The notes: generated from the letters alone by a model not told the origin. 64,000 bases of DNA from Ahrensia sp. R2A130 (GCF_000179775.1 NZ_AEEB01000003.1:186001-250000); one strand, 5' to 3'. Positions 18,567 to 30,039 are shown, counted from the stretch's first letter. Translations and numbers: made by a program.

Positions 18567-19741
18567 GTAACTACTCCAAAAACCGCCGTGGCTGTGGCTA
18601 AAGCCACTATACCTTCTTCGCGACCGATGAAGCCGATGCGTTCATTGGTAGTCGCTTTTACCGAAATTCGGGCGCGGTCGACGCCGGTAATGCTTGCCAT
18701 CGCGCCGCGCATCACATCGCGATGCGGACCGATCTTCGGGCTCTCACAAAGCAGCGTCACATCCATATGGGTGACCGTGCCACCAGCCTTCCGCACCAAT
18801 CCTATCGCATGGGCAAGAAACTGATCGGATTTCGCGCCCTTCCATTTTTCATCGCTAGGCGGAAAATGAGAGCCGATATCGCCATCTGCGATTGTTGCCA
18901 GCAGTGCATCTGTAAGCGCGTGAAGGCCGACATCGGCATCGGAATGGCCGCTGAGTTTTCGACTGTGAGGAAGTTCGACACCGCACAGCCATATGCTGTC
19001 ACCATCGACCAGTTGGTGCGTATCGTAGCCATGACCCACGCGAATATCGGGCACTGAAAATGCCGCCTGCGCGCGCGCAATATCGTCGGCTGTGGTCAAT
19101 TTCGTGTTCACGGCGTCCCCTTCGACTGAAGTTACCTCGTGGCCCGCATCGCGCATCAACGAACTGTCGTCGGTGAAGGTATTCACGCCCTTGTTGGCGG
19201 CAGCCTTGTGCGCCGCGTGGAAAGGTTCGAATGCGAAGCCCTGCGGAGTTTGAGCGATGTGCAGGCCTTCGCGGCTGACAGTATCGCCGACCACATTGTT
19301 GTCGACCTTTTGCAAACTGTCGGCCACCGCAAGCGTCGGTAACGCGCCTACCGAGTTGTCCAAACCGTTCAGCACACGGTCGATGATGCCTGCGGTCACG
19401 AAAGGTCTGGCCGCATCGTGAACCAGCACGCGCTCGCAATTGTAATGGGTCAGAGCGTCCAAGCCGGCCAGGACCGAAGCCTGCCGCGTTGCGCCACCGT
19501 TCACGGGTGGCAATAATTTCGGACCACCTTTCGCAGCGACTGCAAAAAGTTCGTGATCGTCTGCATGTATGACCGGCTGAACAAGATCGATACCGTCATG
19601 TGCGCTGAAGGCTGCAATGGCGCGGTCGATGACGCTGCGTCCGCCAAGTGAACGGTATTGCTTCGGTCCATGGTCCGTGCCCGCGCGCTCGCCGCGCCCT
19701 GCGGCAACGATAATGACGGCTGTTTTCGTACGCTTATCCAT
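18563..19741 (-). CDS. ispDF: Bifunctional IspD/IspF enzyme of isoprenoid (MEP) synthesis
   Basis: Two MEP-pathway enzymes are fused. Residues 1-230 form IspD (CDP-ME synthesis), with AAGRGERAG and PKQYRSLGG near the N-terminus and VHDAARPFV near residue 110. Residues 233-392 form IspF (cyclisation), with the metal site GYDTH (Asp240, His242) and SGHSDADVGLHALTDAL. IspE, which acts between the two steps, is not in the window. The fusion is known in alphaproteobacteria. The ATG at 19741 starts MDKRTKTAVIIVAAG; ten more residues upstream are open but not family-like. Confidence 0.97.
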   Translation of the reverse strand: MDKRTKTAVIIVAAGRGERAGTDHGPKQYRSLGGRSVIDRAIAAFSAHDGIDLVQPVIHADDHELFAVAAKGGPKLLPPVNGGATRQASVLAGLDALTHYNCERVLVHDAARPFVTAGIIDRVLNGLDNSVGALPTLAVADSLQKVDNNVVGDTVSREGLHIAQTPQGFAFEPFHAAHKAAANKGVNTFTDDSSLMRDAGHEVTSVEGDAVNTKLTTADDIARAQAAFSVPDIRVGHGYDTHQLVDGDSIWLCGVELPHSRKLSGHSDADVGLHALTDALLATIADGDIGSHFPPSDEKWKGAKSDQFLAHAIGLVRKAGGTVTHMDVTLLCESPKIGPHRDVMRGAMASITGVDRARISVKATTNERIGFIGREEGIVALATATAVFGVVT

Positions 19742-19820
19742 GTGGTTCGATTGCCACGCCACCATTGCCACCGCAAGCGTTTGGCTTGCGATGCAAAGCG
19801 TGTCTGCCTAGAAAGCAGGC

Positions 19821-20849
19821 ATGTTGGAAGAGAGCCCAAAACAAGAGCAGCCGTTCACCATCGGCAACCGGGCCGTGCGCAATGCAGCGTTTCTTGCGCC
19901 CATGTCCGGCGTGACCGATGTTCCGTTCCGCAGGCTGGCTTGGCGTTACGGCGCAGGCATGGTCGTGTCGGAAATGGTGGCCAGCGAGGCGCTGACCACG
20001 GGCATGGATGAAATGGTGCTAAAGGCTGCAGGTGCCGGCCTGCCGGACCATATGGTGCAGCTAGCAGGCCGCGAACCGCAATGGATGGACCGCGCCACCC
20101 GCATGGCGGAAGACGCTGGCGCAACCATCATCGACATCAATATGGGCTGCCCCTCCAAGCGCGTGACGAACGGCTATAGCGGCTCCGCACTGATGCGCGA
20201 TCTTGACAATGCAGAAGGCCTGATCAACGCCGTGGTCGCAGCTACCGATTTGCCCGTGACGTTGAAGATGCGCTTGGGCTGGGATGAGCAATCTATAAAC
20301 GCGCCTGAACTTGCCCGTCGGGCAGAAAATGCTGGCGTACAGATGCTCACCGTTCACGGGCGCACGCGCAACCAGTTCTACAAGGGCACGGCCGACTGGG
20401 ATGCCATCCGCGCTGTGCGCGAAGCCAGCCGATTGCCGCTGGTCGTAAACGGCGACATTTGTGATGAGGCGACGGCCTGTGCGGCCCTCATTGCCAGTGG
20501 CGCTGATGGGGTGATGATCGGTCGCGCGTCCTACGGCGCGCCGTGGTTGCCGGGTCAGATCGGAGCGGCACTTGCTGGAACACCGGTTCCTGAAACACCG
20601 TCAGGTGAACACCTCGCTGCGCTGGTCTGCGAACATGTGGACGCGATGCTGTCCCATTACGGTTTGGAACTGGGCCTGCGCAACGCCCGTAAACATATCG
20701 ATTGGTACGCCGCGCATTTGCCGAAAGATGTGCGGAAGTCTCCGCTACGCCGCGCGATTATGACGGGCACGGATGCGACCGAAGTGCTGTCGATGGTGGA
20801 GAAACTGTTCTCGCAGTCGCAAGTAGCTCCAATTCGGACCGCCGCATGA
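19821..20849 (+). CDS. dusB: tRNA-dihydrouridine synthase DusB (NifR3)
   Basis: This flavoenzyme reduces uridines in the tRNA D-loop. The 342-residue protein has the N-terminal [15 protein letters not shown] and the active-site cysteine Cys110 in NMGCPSKRV. It is the first gene of the dusB-ntrB-ntrC run found in many proteobacteria, where it was first named nifR3. Its stop overlaps the ntrB start (ATGA). It is divergent from ispDF with a 79-base gap. Confidence 0.97.
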   Translation: MLEESPKQEQPFTIGNRAVRNAAFLAPMSGVTDVPFRRLAWRYGAGMVVSEMVASEALTTGMDEMVLKAAGAGLPDHMVQLAGREPQWMDRATRMAEDAGATIIDINMGCPSKRVTNGYSGSALMRDLDNAEGLINAVVAATDLPVTLKMRLGWDEQSINAPELARRAENAGVQMLTVHGRTRNQFYKGTADWDAIRAVREASRLPLVVNGDICDEATACAALIASGADGVMIGRASYGAPWLPGQIGAALAGTPVPETPSGEHLAALVCEHVDAMLSHYGLELGLRNARKHIDWYAAHLPKDVRKSPLRRAIMTGTDATEVLSMVEKLFSQSQVAPIRTAA

Positions 20850-21949
20850 GCGATCTGGTTGAAACAAGCGAAGCGCTGGGTGTTATGAACGCGTTGCCGC
20901 ACCCGGTTTTCGTGGTGGATGCAAGCGGGAAGTTTCACTTTGCCAACACTTCTGCGGAGATGTTCTTCAAGACCAGCGCAGCTGTGCTTTTGGCGCGCAA
21001 TCTCGATCAATACCTCAGTCTAGCAAGCCCATTGCGCGCGCTCATCGAACAGGTGCTAAAGGGCCGCTCGCCGGTCAACGAGTACAAAGTCGATCTCTCA
21101 TCCCCTCGGCTCGGCAGTGAGCGTTGGGTGGATATCTACGTTTCACCCATGGTGGAGGAAGAAGGGCGCGTTGCAGTGCAGCTTCAGGTGCGCTCCATGG
21201 CCGATACGCTGGACCGCCAACTTACCCATCGCGGTGCTGCCCGAACGGTAACAGGTCTAGCTGCGATGCTGGCCCACGAGATCAAGAATCCACTATCTGG
21301 CATTCGCGGCGCTGCTCAACTTTTGGAAACCTCTGGCACGGAAGATGACCGCACGCTTACGCGCCTCATCACCGACGAGACGGATCGGATCGTGAGGCTG
21401 GTGGACCGGATGGAGGTCTTCTCCGACGAACGGCCTGTGGAACGCGATCCGGTGAATATTCACTCGGTTCTGGAACACGTAAAAAAGGTTGCGGAAAGCG
21501 GCTTTGGGCGCGGTGTGATGGTCGAAGAGCTCTACGACCCGTCATTACCGCCGGTTCTCGGCAACCGTGACCAGCTCATTCAGGTGTTCCTCAACCTCGT
21601 TAAGAACGCCTGCGAAGCGATGGAGGGACGCGAGGATCGCGTGCTGACGCTAAAAACCGCTTACCGTCCCGGAATGCGGGTGGCCGCCGCTGGCAGTCGT
21701 GATCGTGTGTCGCTGCCGATTTCACTGTCTGTCGGCGATAATGGCGTGGGAATTCCTGACGATATTCTGGCGCATATGTTCGATCCCTTCGTGTCGTCGA
21801 AAATCAATGGCTCCGGTCTCGGTTTGGCATTGGTGGCGAAAATTGTTGGCGACCATGGCGGTGTCGTTTCGTGTGACCGCAGCGGGAAGGGCACCCGTTT
21901 CGAAATTTTGCTGCCCGTCTGGAAAGAGGCGCGTCTGACGAATGGCTGA
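20846..21949 (+). CDS. ntrB: Nitrogen-regulation sensor kinase NtrB
   Basis: NtrB is the soluble histidine kinase/phosphatase that sets NtrC phosphorylation according to PII. The 367-residue protein has an N-terminal PAS domain (residues 10-110), the H-box [19 protein letters not shown] with His144, and a HATPase domain with N-box [10 protein letters not shown] and G-boxes [11 protein letters not shown] and [13 protein letters not shown]. No membrane segment is present. It overlaps dusB by four bases and ntrC by eight, so the three are probably coupled. Confidence 0.97.
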   Translation: MSDLVETSEALGVMNALPHPVFVVDASGKFHFANTSAEMFFKTSAAVLLARNLDQYLSLASPLRALIEQVLKGRSPVNEYKVDLSSPRLGSERWVDIYVSPMVEEEGRVAVQLQVRSMADTLDRQLTHRGAARTVTGLAAMLAHEIKNPLSGIRGAAQLLETSGTEDDRTLTRLITDETDRIVRLVDRMEVFSDERPVERDPVNIHSVLEHVKKVAESGFGRGVMVEELYDPSLPPVLGNRDQLIQVFLNLVKNACEAMEGREDRVLTLKTAYRPGMRVAAAGSRDRVSLPISLSVGDNGVGIPDDILAHMFDPFVSSKINGSGLGLALVAKIVGDHGGVVSCDRSGKGTRFEILLPVWKEARLTNG

Positions 21950-23381
21950 AATTCTTGTAGCCGATGATGATTCGGCGATTCGCACCGTGGTGTCTCAAGC
22001 CCTTACACGTGCCGGTTATGAGGTTCGCGTTACCAGCAATGCGGCAACGCTTTGGCGTTGGACGCAGGCAGGTGACGGCGATCTGATTGTCACCGATGTC
22101 ATCATGCCCGATGAAAATGCGTTCGAACTGTTGCCCCGCATCAAACGCATTCGGCCCGACCTACCGGTAATCGTAATGAGCGCGCAAAATACATTCATGA
22201 CGGCGATTACAGCCACTGAAAAAGGTGCCTACGACTACCTCCCGAAACCCTTCGATCTAAAGGAACTGGTTTCTACCGTGGAACGCGCGCTGGCCCAACC
22301 GGTGGGAACGGCAACGAAGTCTGCGCCCGATGAACCGCGTATGCCGCTGGTTGGTCGTTCCCCCGCCATGCAGGATATTTACCGCGTTATTGCGCGCATG
22401 ACGCAGACAGATTTGACCGTCCTCATCAACGGTGAGTCGGGCACAGGTAAGGAACTTGTCGCCAAGGCTCTGCATGAGTTCGGCAAGCGAAAGAACGGCC
22501 CGTTCGTTGCCATCAATATGGCCGCGATCCCGCGCGAACTGATCGAGTCGGAATTGTTCGGTCACGAGAAAGGCGCGTTTACCGGAGCTGAATCCCGTTC
22601 CGCAGGCCGGTTCGAGCAGGCTGAGGGCGGCACGCTGTTTCTCGATGAAATTGGCGATATGCCGCTGGAGGCACAAACGCGCCTGCTGCGTGTGCTGCAG
22701 GAAGGCGAATATTCGACGGTGGGAGGTCGCAAAGCGATTCCCACAGATGTGCGAATTGTGGCGGCCACCCATCAGGATCTCACGGCGCTCATCGATTCTG
22801 GCCAATTCCGCGAAGACCTTTTTTACCGATTGAACGTTGTGCCCCTACGGGTACCGCCATTGCGTGAACGCGGGATGGACGTGCCAGACCTCGCTCGTCA
22901 CTTTCTTGAACTTGCCCACGACAACGGCCTGCCGCTCAAAGCCTTCACATCCGAAGCGTTAGACCGGCTGAGAGCTCACAATTGGCCAGGTAATGTTCGC
23001 GAACTGGAAAACCTTGTCCAACGTCTCGTGGCGCTGCATCCGCAGGAACAAATCACGGGCGAATTGGTCGATAGCGAGCTGCGAAGCGTCCGCCCGCGGG
23101 GCGACATGCCTGCCGGAATGTCTGCCGAGGGTGAACTGGATGTGGCCACAGCAATCTCGACATTGGCTAGTCAGGCGCTGGATGCCGACAGCGATGAGGC
23201 TCCGCTGAACGACTTGTATCAGAGCATTTTGCGCGAGGTCGAAGAGCCGTTGCTGCGGGTCGTGCTGAAGGCCACACGGGGCAATCAGATCAAGGCAGCG
23301 CGTATTCTTGGTCTGAACCGGAACACGCTTCGAAAGAAGCTGAAGGAACTCGATATGCCGGTGACGCGCGGAATTGGGTAA
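21942..23381 (+). CDS. ntrC: Nitrogen-regulation response regulator NtrC
   Basis: NtrC activates sigma-54 promoters of nitrogen-assimilation genes. The 479-residue protein has a receiver domain with Asp52 (VTDVIMPDE), an AAA+ domain with Walker A GESGTGKE (164-171), the sigma-54-contacting loop GAFTGA (211-216) and Walker [11 protein letters not shown]. The C-terminus is a Fis-type helix-turn-helix ([20 protein letters not shown]). All motifs are intact, in contrast to NtrX downstream. Confidence 0.98.
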   Translation: MAEILVADDDSAIRTVVSQALTRAGYEVRVTSNAATLWRWTQAGDGDLIVTDVIMPDENAFELLPRIKRIRPDLPVIVMSAQNTFMTAITATEKGAYDYLPKPFDLKELVSTVERALAQPVGTATKSAPDEPRMPLVGRSPAMQDIYRVIARMTQTDLTVLINGESGTGKELVAKALHEFGKRKNGPFVAINMAAIPRELIESELFGHEKGAFTGAESRSAGRFEQAEGGTLFLDEIGDMPLEAQTRLLRVLQEGEYSTVGGRKAIPTDVRIVAATHQDLTALIDSGQFREDLFYRLNVVPLRVPPLRERGMDVPDLARHFLELAHDNGLPLKAFTSEALDRLRAHNWPGNVRELENLVQRLVALHPQEQITGELVDSELRSVRPRGDMPAGMSAEGELDVATAISTLASQALDADSDEAPLNDLYQSILREVEEPLLRVVLKATRGNQIKAARILGLNRNTLRKKLKELDMPVTRGIG

Positions 23382-23464
23382 ATGAGACAAGCGTTGCATT
23401 TCCGCCACAAATAGTTGCAACTTAGCAACGATTGGGTGGCTGGAACGGTTAGATAACACGCACT

Positions 23465-25723
23465 ATGGCAAATTTGGACGCCGGATTGGATGCCGGAACA
23501 CCGGCATTGGTGTTCGAAACGCCCGTCGATCGGCTGTCCAGCCTACGCACAGTGCGCCGCTTCGGCTTAGGCTTTCTGATCCTCACCATCATCTTTGGTC
23601 TCGCGTCCTTCGTGGTGCTTCTGGGCCTGACACCGATTGAACTGACCGACACGGTGGTGCTGACAACAGTCGCTATCAACTTCGTCCTCATTGCTATCAT
23701 TGTGATTCTCGTTGCGCGCGAAGTTCGCCTGCTGTTGCGGGCGCGGCGAAAGGGTCGTGCTGCGGCGCGAATGCACATTCGCATCGTGGCGCTCTTCGGT
23801 ATCGTTGCTGCGCTTCCGGCAATCATAGTGGCAGTGATCGCGGGTATAACACTCGATCTTAGGCTGGACCGGATTTTTGATGAGCGAACGAAATCCATCG
23901 TCGCTTCGTCCATGTCACTAGCTGAATCTTATGTTGAAGAGACGGCGGGTAACTTGAATTCCAGCACTTTGAATATGGGGTTTCTGTTGAGCCGGAATCG
24001 CAGCGGCTACGTTCTAGACCGACAATCCTTCAAAGGTTTCATGACAGGGCAGGCGCGTGCACGGGGAATGGTTCGGGCTGCCATCGTCAACTCTCGTGGC
24101 AACATTGTCGTCGAAGCTACGCTGCCGCAAAGCACGACTTTGCCAACGGCGCCGCTAGGGTTGATCCAGCAAGCTGCCGACCAAAAACCGGCCTGCGGCG
24201 GACCGCGCAGGCGCAGTCTTGCCGGCTGCGTGGTTAAGCTGCCAGCGCTGGGCGCTGACGTGTTTCTCTACACATTGCGAAACGTCGATCCGCAAATTCT
24301 GAATTCTCTCGGCCTTATGGAAGAGGTCACCGAGGAATATCGTCTGATGGAAAGCGGGCGCATTCCGCTGCAGATCGCCTTCGGTCTTCTCTACGCAGGC
24401 ATGTGCCTTACCATTTTGCTGGCGGCCATGTGGATGGGCATCGCGGTCGCTGACCGTCTCGTTGATCCTATTCGCCGCCTTATCACCGCAGCAGACCAGG
24501 TGGCATCAGGCGATCTTGATGTTCAAGTCGCTGATATTCGCTCCGAAGGCGAACTTAAGTCGCTGGCCAATACTTTCAACTCTATGACGAGCGAACTGCG
24601 CGCTCAGCGTGATGAAATTCTCGACAATCAACAACAGATTGATGACCGCCGGCGCTTCACCGAAGCCGTGCTTTCCGGTGTCACAGCTGGTGTATTGGGC
24701 GTCGACCACGGCGGATCAATTGCTATTGCCAACACGTCGGCTGCCGGACTTTTGAAGCGCGACGATCTTATCGGATTATCGCTTGCCGATGTTTCGCCTG
24801 AGCTTGCAGCCGTGGTTGATGGCGCGGAATTGGCTCACAAATCTAGCTTGCGTGAACAGATCACCTTGGAACAGGAAGGGCGCGAGCGAACCTTTGATGT
24901 GCAGGTAACGCTGGAGGGTACGGGTGAGGGTACTCACTCGCACGTCGTCACAATCGACGATATTACCGATCTTGTTTCCGCCCAACGTACCTCAGCTTGG
25001 GCCGACGTTGCGCAACGCATCGCACACGAAATCAAGAATCCGCTGACGCCGATTCAGCTCTCAGCAGAGCGTATTCGCCGCCGTTACGGTAAGGTCATCA
25101 CCGAGGACCGCGAAGTCTTTGACCAGTGCACAGAAACCATCGTGCGGCAGGTCGCCGATATTGGCCGGATGGTGGACGAATTCTCGTCATTCGCGCGAAT
25201 GCCGAAGCCTGCGCTAACGGTGGGTAATCTGTCGGAATCCATGCGTGAAGCGGTGTTCCTGCTGAAGGTTTCCAATCCGCACATCAAGTTCAACGTCGAG
25301 TTAGGCGAAGAGCCGTTGCTTGCGAAATTCGACAGCCGCCTTCTGGGCCAGGCATTTGGCAACCTTATCAAGAACGCGACAGAGGCAATCGAGGGCCACG
25401 AATACGAAGATGGCGAGAAGCCTGAAATTGCGATCAGCGCACAGGTTGGTGATGATTTTCACATCATCGACATCATCGACAACGGTAAGGGTTTGCCGAT
25501 GGAAAACCGCGCGCGCTTGTTGGAGCCTTACATGACCACCCGCGAAAAGGGCACCGGCCTTGGCCTCGCAATTGTGTCGAAGGTTCTTGAAGAACACGGT
25601 GGCTCTATCGAGCTGCGCGACGCACCGCAGGTCGCCGATGGCGGCCACGGCGCGATGGTAAGAATTCTAGTTCCGGTAAACCCGGTAGAAGACAATTCAC
25701 AGGGAGAACAACATGGCGTCTGA
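23465..25723 (+). CDS. ntrY: Membrane sensor histidine kinase NtrY
   Basis: NtrY is the sensor of the NtrYX system, linked in other alphaproteobacteria to nitrogen, redox and envelope control. The 752-residue protein has four membrane segments (about 34-55, 67-87, 105-128 and 302-328), a periplasmic sensor loop of about 170 residues between the third and fourth, a HAMP domain (329-381), a PAS domain (395-500) and a kinase core with His521 in [19 protein letters not shown] and the G-box GTGLGLAIVSKVL. The 83 bases after ntrC contain a small GTTGC...GCAAC hairpin. The end overlaps ntrX by 11 bases. Confidence 0.97.
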   Translation: MANLDAGLDAGTPALVFETPVDRLSSLRTVRRFGLGFLILTIIFGLASFVVLLGLTPIELTDTVVLTTVAINFVLIAIIVILVAREVRLLLRARRKGRAAARMHIRIVALFGIVAALPAIIVAVIAGITLDLRLDRIFDERTKSIVASSMSLAESYVEETAGNLNSSTLNMGFLLSRNRSGYVLDRQSFKGFMTGQARARGMVRAAIVNSRGNIVVEATLPQSTTLPTAPLGLIQQAADQKPACGGPRRRSLAGCVVKLPALGADVFLYTLRNVDPQILNSLGLMEEVTEEYRLMESGRIPLQIAFGLLYAGMCLTILLAAMWMGIAVADRLVDPIRRLITAADQVASGDLDVQVADIRSEGELKSLANTFNSMTSELRAQRDEILDNQQQIDDRRRFTEAVLSGVTAGVLGVDHGGSIAIANTSAAGLLKRDDLIGLSLADVSPELAAVVDGAELAHKSSLREQITLEQEGRERTFDVQVTLEGTGEGTHSHVVTIDDITDLVSAQRTSAWADVAQRIAHEIKNPLTPIQLSAERIRRRYGKVITEDREVFDQCTETIVRQVADIGRMVDEFSSFARMPKPALTVGNLSESMREAVFLLKVSNPHIKFNVELGEEPLLAKFDSRLLGQAFGNLIKNATEAIEGHEYEDGEKPEIAISAQVGDDFHIIDIIDNGKGLPMENRARLLEPYMTTREKGTGLGLAIVSKVLEEHGGSIELRDAPQVADGGHGAMVRILVPVNPVEDNSQGEQHGV

Positions 25724-27074
25724 CATTCTGGTTGTTGACGACGAGGCGGATATCCGCGAGCTGGTTTCCGGCTTGCTGGAGGATGAGGGGCACGAAACCC
25801 GTACCGCTTATGACAGCGACTCAGCCTTGGCCGCCATCGCAGACCGCAGGCCGTCTATGATCTTTCTCGACATCTGGATGCAAGGCAGCAAGCTGGATGG
25901 TTTGGGTCTGCTGGACGTAATTCAGGATTTACATCCGGGTCTGCCCGTCGTCGTCATTTCCGGCCATGGCAATATCGAAACAGCCGTGAGCGCCATTCAG
26001 CGCGGCGCATATGATTACATCGAAAAGCCGTTCAAGGCTGACCGCCTGATCCTTATTGCCGAGCGTGCATTGGAAACTGCTGGACTGCGCAAACAGGTGG
26101 AAAACCTCGAACGCAAAAGCCCTGATATGCCGGAAATGATTGGCATGTCATTTGCGATGAACCAGTTGCGTTCGAATATCGACAAAGTAGCGCAAACGAA
26201 TTCTCGTGTGATGATCATCGGGCCATCGGGCTCCGGCAAAGAAACTGTTGCCCGCGCCATCCATCGCAATTCCGCACGCTCAAGCGGACCATTTGTCGTG
26301 CTGAACGCCGCAGCCATTACTCCGGAGACAATGGAAACTGAGTTGTTCGGCATTGAGGCCGGTGAAAATCGGGAAGGCAAAACGGGCGCTTTGGAAGAAG
26401 CCCACCGCGGGACTCTACTGCTTGATGAAGTGGGCGAAATGCCTGTCGAAACGCAGTCCAAAATTCTCCGCGTGCTTGTCGCTCAGAAGTTTGAACGCGT
26501 CGGCGGTACCCGCAAGGTGGCGGTCGATGTGCGCGTTCTGTCATCCACCGGTGTTGATCTGGAGGAGCGGATTACTGAGGGATTGTTCCGTCAAGATTTG
26601 TTTGATCGCCTCGCCGTGGTCCCCTTGGCAGTGCCATCATTGGCTGATCGCCGTGAAGACATCGAACCGCTCATCATTGCATTCATGCACCAGATCGAAG
26701 CGCAAACGGGCGTCAAAGCCTGCGAGATCGGTGATGATGCCATGGCAGTTCTTCAAGCTCATTCATGGCCCGGAAATCTGCGCCAGCTTCGTAACAATGT
26801 CGAACGCCTGATGATCCTGTCGCGTGGCGACGATGGAGAAACCGTAACTGCGGATCAGTTGCCCGGCGAGATCAGCGATATGTTGCCGAAAACACCCGGT
26901 ACCGAAGACGAGCACATCATGTCGATGCCATTGCGCGAAGCGCGGGAGGTCTTCGAGCGCGATTATCTGGTGGCGCAGATCACCCGCTTCGGTGGTAACA
27001 TCTCCAAGACGGCAAATTTCGTTGGCATGGAACGGTCCGCCCTCCATCGCAAATTGAAAAGCCTTGGCATATAA
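25713..27074 (+). CDS. ntrX: Response regulator NtrX, AAA+ type without GAFTGA loop
   Basis: NtrX is the partner of NtrY. The 453-residue protein has a receiver domain with Asp53 (FLDIWMQGSK), an AAA+ domain with Walker A GPSGSGKE (170-177) and Walker B LLLDEVGEMP, and a C-terminal Fis-like HTH (ISKTANFVGMERSALHRKL). Where NtrC has GAFTGA, this protein has a divergent stretch (FGIEAGENREGKTGALEEA, 212-230), so it should not remodel sigma-54 polymerase in the usual way. Loss of the motif is known for alphaproteobacterial NtrX, which also acts on sigma-70 promoters. Confidence 0.96.
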   Translation: MASDILVVDDEADIRELVSGLLEDEGHETRTAYDSDSALAAIADRRPSMIFLDIWMQGSKLDGLGLLDVIQDLHPGLPVVVISGHGNIETAVSAIQRGAYDYIEKPFKADRLILIAERALETAGLRKQVENLERKSPDMPEMIGMSFAMNQLRSNIDKVAQTNSRVMIIGPSGSGKETVARAIHRNSARSSGPFVVLNAAAITPETMETELFGIEAGENREGKTGALEEAHRGTLLLDEVGEMPVETQSKILRVLVAQKFERVGGTRKVAVDVRVLSSTGVDLEERITEGLFRQDLFDRLAVVPLAVPSLADRREDIEPLIIAFMHQIEAQTGVKACEIGDDAMAVLQAHSWPGNLRQLRNNVERLMILSRGDDGETVTADQLPGEISDMLPKTPGTEDEHIMSMPLREAREVFERDYLVAQITRFGGNISKTANFVGMERSALHRKLKSLGI

Positions 27075-27123
27075 GGTTCGTTCGTGAGGCCGAAATGGCT
27101 TCGTTCGAAGGGGCTTGCCCGGT

Positions 27124-28500
27124 ATGAAAGTCATCATTTGCGGCGCTGGGCAGGTGGGCTACGGCATCGCCGAACGCCTTGCCAACGAAGGCAATGACGT
27201 CACTGTAATCGACAATTCCGCGTCGCTCGTTCAGGGCGTCCGTGACCACTTGGATGTGCGCGGCTTTGTTGGTCACGGCTCGCAGCCGGACGTTTTGCAG
27301 GCTGCCGGTGCTGATGACGCTGATATGATCATCGCGGTCACTCTCTATGACGAGGTCAACATGGTGGCCTGTCAGGTGGCGCACTCATTGTTCGATGTGC
27401 CAACGAAAGTCGCCCGCATCCGCGCGCAAAATTACCTTCAAGATATCTATAAAGACCTGTTTTCCCGTGAGCATATGCCCATCGACGTCATCATTTCGCC
27501 TGAGATCGAGGTTGGTGAAATGGTGTTGCGCCGCATTGCATTGCCCGGCGCGACGGATGCGGTGCAGTTTGCCGACGGCGAGATCGCGATGATCGCAATC
27601 GAATGCAACGAGGATTGCCCGGTCATCGACACGCCATTGGATCAGCTATCGGAGCTGTTTCCCGACCTGTCTGCCGTGGTCACAGGTATCTGGCGTGGTG
27701 ACAAACTGTTCGTGCCACATTCCAGCGACGCCATGGTCGCTGGCGATTTGGCCTATGTCATTGCGCGACGCGATAAAGTTCGCCGAACATTGAGTATTTT
27801 CGGTCATGACGAAGCGGCCGCCAGTCGTATTGTAATCGTCGGCGGTGGTAACATTGGCCTCTACGTCGCCCAAGCCATCGAAGAACGACAGCCCAATGCG
27901 CGAGTAAAAATTGTCGAAGCATCGCGTGAACGCGCAGTGGCTATCGCCGATATTGTTGACCGAACCGTTGTGCTGCACGGTAGCGCGCTTGATCAGGAAA
28001 TCCTGCTGGAAGCCGATATCGAGCAAGCCGATTTGATGGTTGCGCTTACCAATGACGATCAGGTCAACATCCTGTCTTCCGTCATGTCGAAGAAGCTGGG
28101 GTGCAGGGCCAACCTGACGCTTCTGAACAACATGAGCTATTATGGCTTCACGAAGTCACTTGGCATTGACGCGCATCTCAACCCACGTTCTGTGACGATC
28201 TCGCGCATTTTGCAGCATGTGCGGCGCGGTCGTATCCGTGGTGTGCATTCAGTTCAAAACGGTGCGGCTGAAGTTATCGAAGCAGAAGCGCTCGAGACTT
28301 CAACACTGGTCAACAAGCCCTTGCGTGACCTCGATTTGCCCGATGGTATACGCGTCGGTGCCGTCTATCGCGACAAGCAAGTGATCATGCCCAATGGCGA
28401 TCTACAAATCCGTGCCAAGGACCGCATTGTTATGTTCGCCGTCTCCGAACGCGTGAAACAGGTTGAGCAGATGTTCAGGGTCAGCCTGGAATTCTTTTAA
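27124..28500 (+). CDS. trkA: Trk potassium uptake regulator TrkA
   Basis: TrkA is the cytoplasmic, NAD-binding gating ring of the Trk K+ channel. The 458-residue length equals that of E. coli TrkA. It has two tandem RCK units: the first begins MKVIICGAGQVGYGIAERLA and the second near residue 232 with IVIVGGGNIGLYVAQAIEE. Each is a Rossmann GxGxxG fold followed by a TrkA-C domain. The ATG at 27124 is preferred over a TTG three codons upstream. Its stop shares one base with the trkH start. Confidence 0.97.
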   Translation: MKVIICGAGQVGYGIAERLANEGNDVTVIDNSASLVQGVRDHLDVRGFVGHGSQPDVLQAAGADDADMIIAVTLYDEVNMVACQVAHSLFDVPTKVARIRAQNYLQDIYKDLFSREHMPIDVIISPEIEVGEMVLRRIALPGATDAVQFADGEIAMIAIECNEDCPVIDTPLDQLSELFPDLSAVVTGIWRGDKLFVPHSSDAMVAGDLAYVIARRDKVRRTLSIFGHDEAAASRIVIVGGGNIGLYVAQAIEERQPNARVKIVEASRERAVAIADIVDRTVVLHGSALDQEILLEADIEQADLMVALTNDDQVNILSSVMSKKLGCRANLTLLNNMSYYGFTKSLGIDAHLNPRSVTISRILQHVRRGRIRGVHSVQNGAAEVIEAEALETSTLVNKPLRDLDLPDGIRVGAVYRDKQVIMPNGDLQIRAKDRIVMFAVSERVKQVEQMFRVSLEFF

Positions 28501-29969
28501 TGCTGGCGGTCGCCTTCTACCTCGCCTGTACCGGCCTCATCGTCACCGTCTCGCTGTTGGCACCGGTCGCTATCGCCATTTTGGCGGGCGAAGGGGACGT
28601 TGCTCGCCGATTGGGCTTTTACATCCTCATGGGCAGCTTTGTCTTCGGTGGTCCCGCACTCGCGATAATAGGCCGTTTGGGGCGGTTGCCGCAAATTGGC
28701 CGATTGCTGTTGCTTGCGCTGGTCTGGACCGTGCTTCCAATCTCATTGGCGGTTCCGATCTGGGATCTGACACAAATCTCATTCGTCGATGCACTATTCG
28801 AAGCCGTTTCCGGCCTCACCACTACGGGGTCGACCACTGTGCGAGAAATCGAACAGTGGCCTCAGGCAATGATTTTCCTGCGCGTTCAGGCACAGTGGAT
28901 TGGCGGTTATTTGGCCTTACTAACTGTAATTCTCATCATCGCGCCAAGTGGCATTGGTGGGTTGCAAAGCCGCGACACGATTATGTTTGTCGGTGCAGAT
29001 TTCCGCGCCCAGCAAGGCCGCTTGTTAGCATTTGCAGGCAACCTCGCTCTGTTTTACGCGATCCTGACTGTGGTCTGTTTTCTGGCCATGTTCATAACAG
29101 GAACGCGCGCGTTTTACGCGCTTACGCTTTCTATGACGGCCATATCGACCGGTGGCTTTCTGCCCTTCGATAGCTCGCTCGACCAGACGGTGCCGTTGGG
29201 CAGCCTGTTCATTTTTGGTGTTTTTCTCGTTGCCGGTGCTACCAGTATTTATTGGCAACGAATGCTGACATCGGGGCAATGGGCGCGGGCGCGCCAACAT
29301 CGGGAGAGCTATTTCGTGCTTGGGCTCATCGCGATCACAACATTTGTGTTCGCGTTTTCGTTCATCGATGTTTCTGGCGTGGAGGGCACAGGCGGTGGCC
29401 GAATTCTGATCGAAGCCTTCGTCAATGCGGCCTCGCTTGTCTCCACCAGCGGTTTGGAAACCCAACCCGGCTATATGACGCTGTTGCCGCTCGTTACAGT
29501 GCTGTTCATCGTGTTTGCTGGTGGCAGCGCGTTTTCCACCTCGGGCGGACTAAAACTCTATCGCATGGGTGGCATGTTGGTGCAGTCGCTGTCGGAACTA
29601 GACCGTTTGATCTACCCGCACATCGTGCGCGGTTCCCACTTCGGTTCAGAGCGCTATGACATGCAGTTGATGAAAGCGATCTGGAGTTTCTTCGTTGTCG
29701 CCATCATCACCATTGCGGTCGCGTCAATTCTGGTGTCGGCAGGCGGCGTGCCGTTTGAAGCCGCGCTCACAGCCACTATCGCCAGCTTCACCACAGCGGG
29801 GCCAATTTACAACCCTGATTGGGGGCAAGCGTCCGAAGTGCCGTGGCCCGAGTATGCGAATTTTGCCACCTCGGCCAAGCTGGTTTTGATGATGACCATG
29901 CTGCTGGGCCGGTTGGAAGTTCTCGCGGTAATCGGTATTTTTTCGCTTCGGTATTGGCGAACACGCTAA
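28500..29969 (+). CDS. trkH: Trk potassium channel subunit TrkH
   Basis: TrkH is the membrane pore for K+ uptake. The 489-residue protein has about ten hydrophobic helices and four selectivity-filter-like loops, seen as SGLTTTGST (near residue 104), [10 protein letters not shown] (near 213), SLVSTSGLE (near 314) and [11 protein letters not shown] (near 430). PSGIGGLQ near residue 150 is also conserved. The start overlaps the trkA stop by one base, so channel and gating ring are made together. Confidence 0.96.
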   Translation: MLAVAFYLACTGLIVTVSLLAPVAIAILAGEGDVARRLGFYILMGSFVFGGPALAIIGRLGRLPQIGRLLLLALVWTVLPISLAVPIWDLTQISFVDALFEAVSGLTTTGSTTVREIEQWPQAMIFLRVQAQWIGGYLALLTVILIIAPSGIGGLQSRDTIMFVGADFRAQQGRLLAFAGNLALFYAILTVVCFLAMFITGTRAFYALTLSMTAISTGGFLPFDSSLDQTVPLGSLFIFGVFLVAGATSIYWQRMLTSGQWARARQHRESYFVLGLIAITTFVFAFSFIDVSGVEGTGGGRILIEAFVNAASLVSTSGLETQPGYMTLLPLVTVLFIVFAGGSAFSTSGGLKLYRMGGMLVQSLSELDRLIYPHIVRGSHFGSERYDMQLMKAIWSFFVVAIITIAVASILVSAGGVPFEAALTATIASFTTAGPIYNPDWGQASEVPWPEYANFATSAKLVLMMTMLLGRLEVLAVIGIFSLRYWRTR

Positions 29970-30039
29970 TGGTGATTGCGTGGCGGCGGGCGCACCCTAT
30001 ATTAGGCGAGTAAATCGGCAAAGAAACGATACGGATAAC

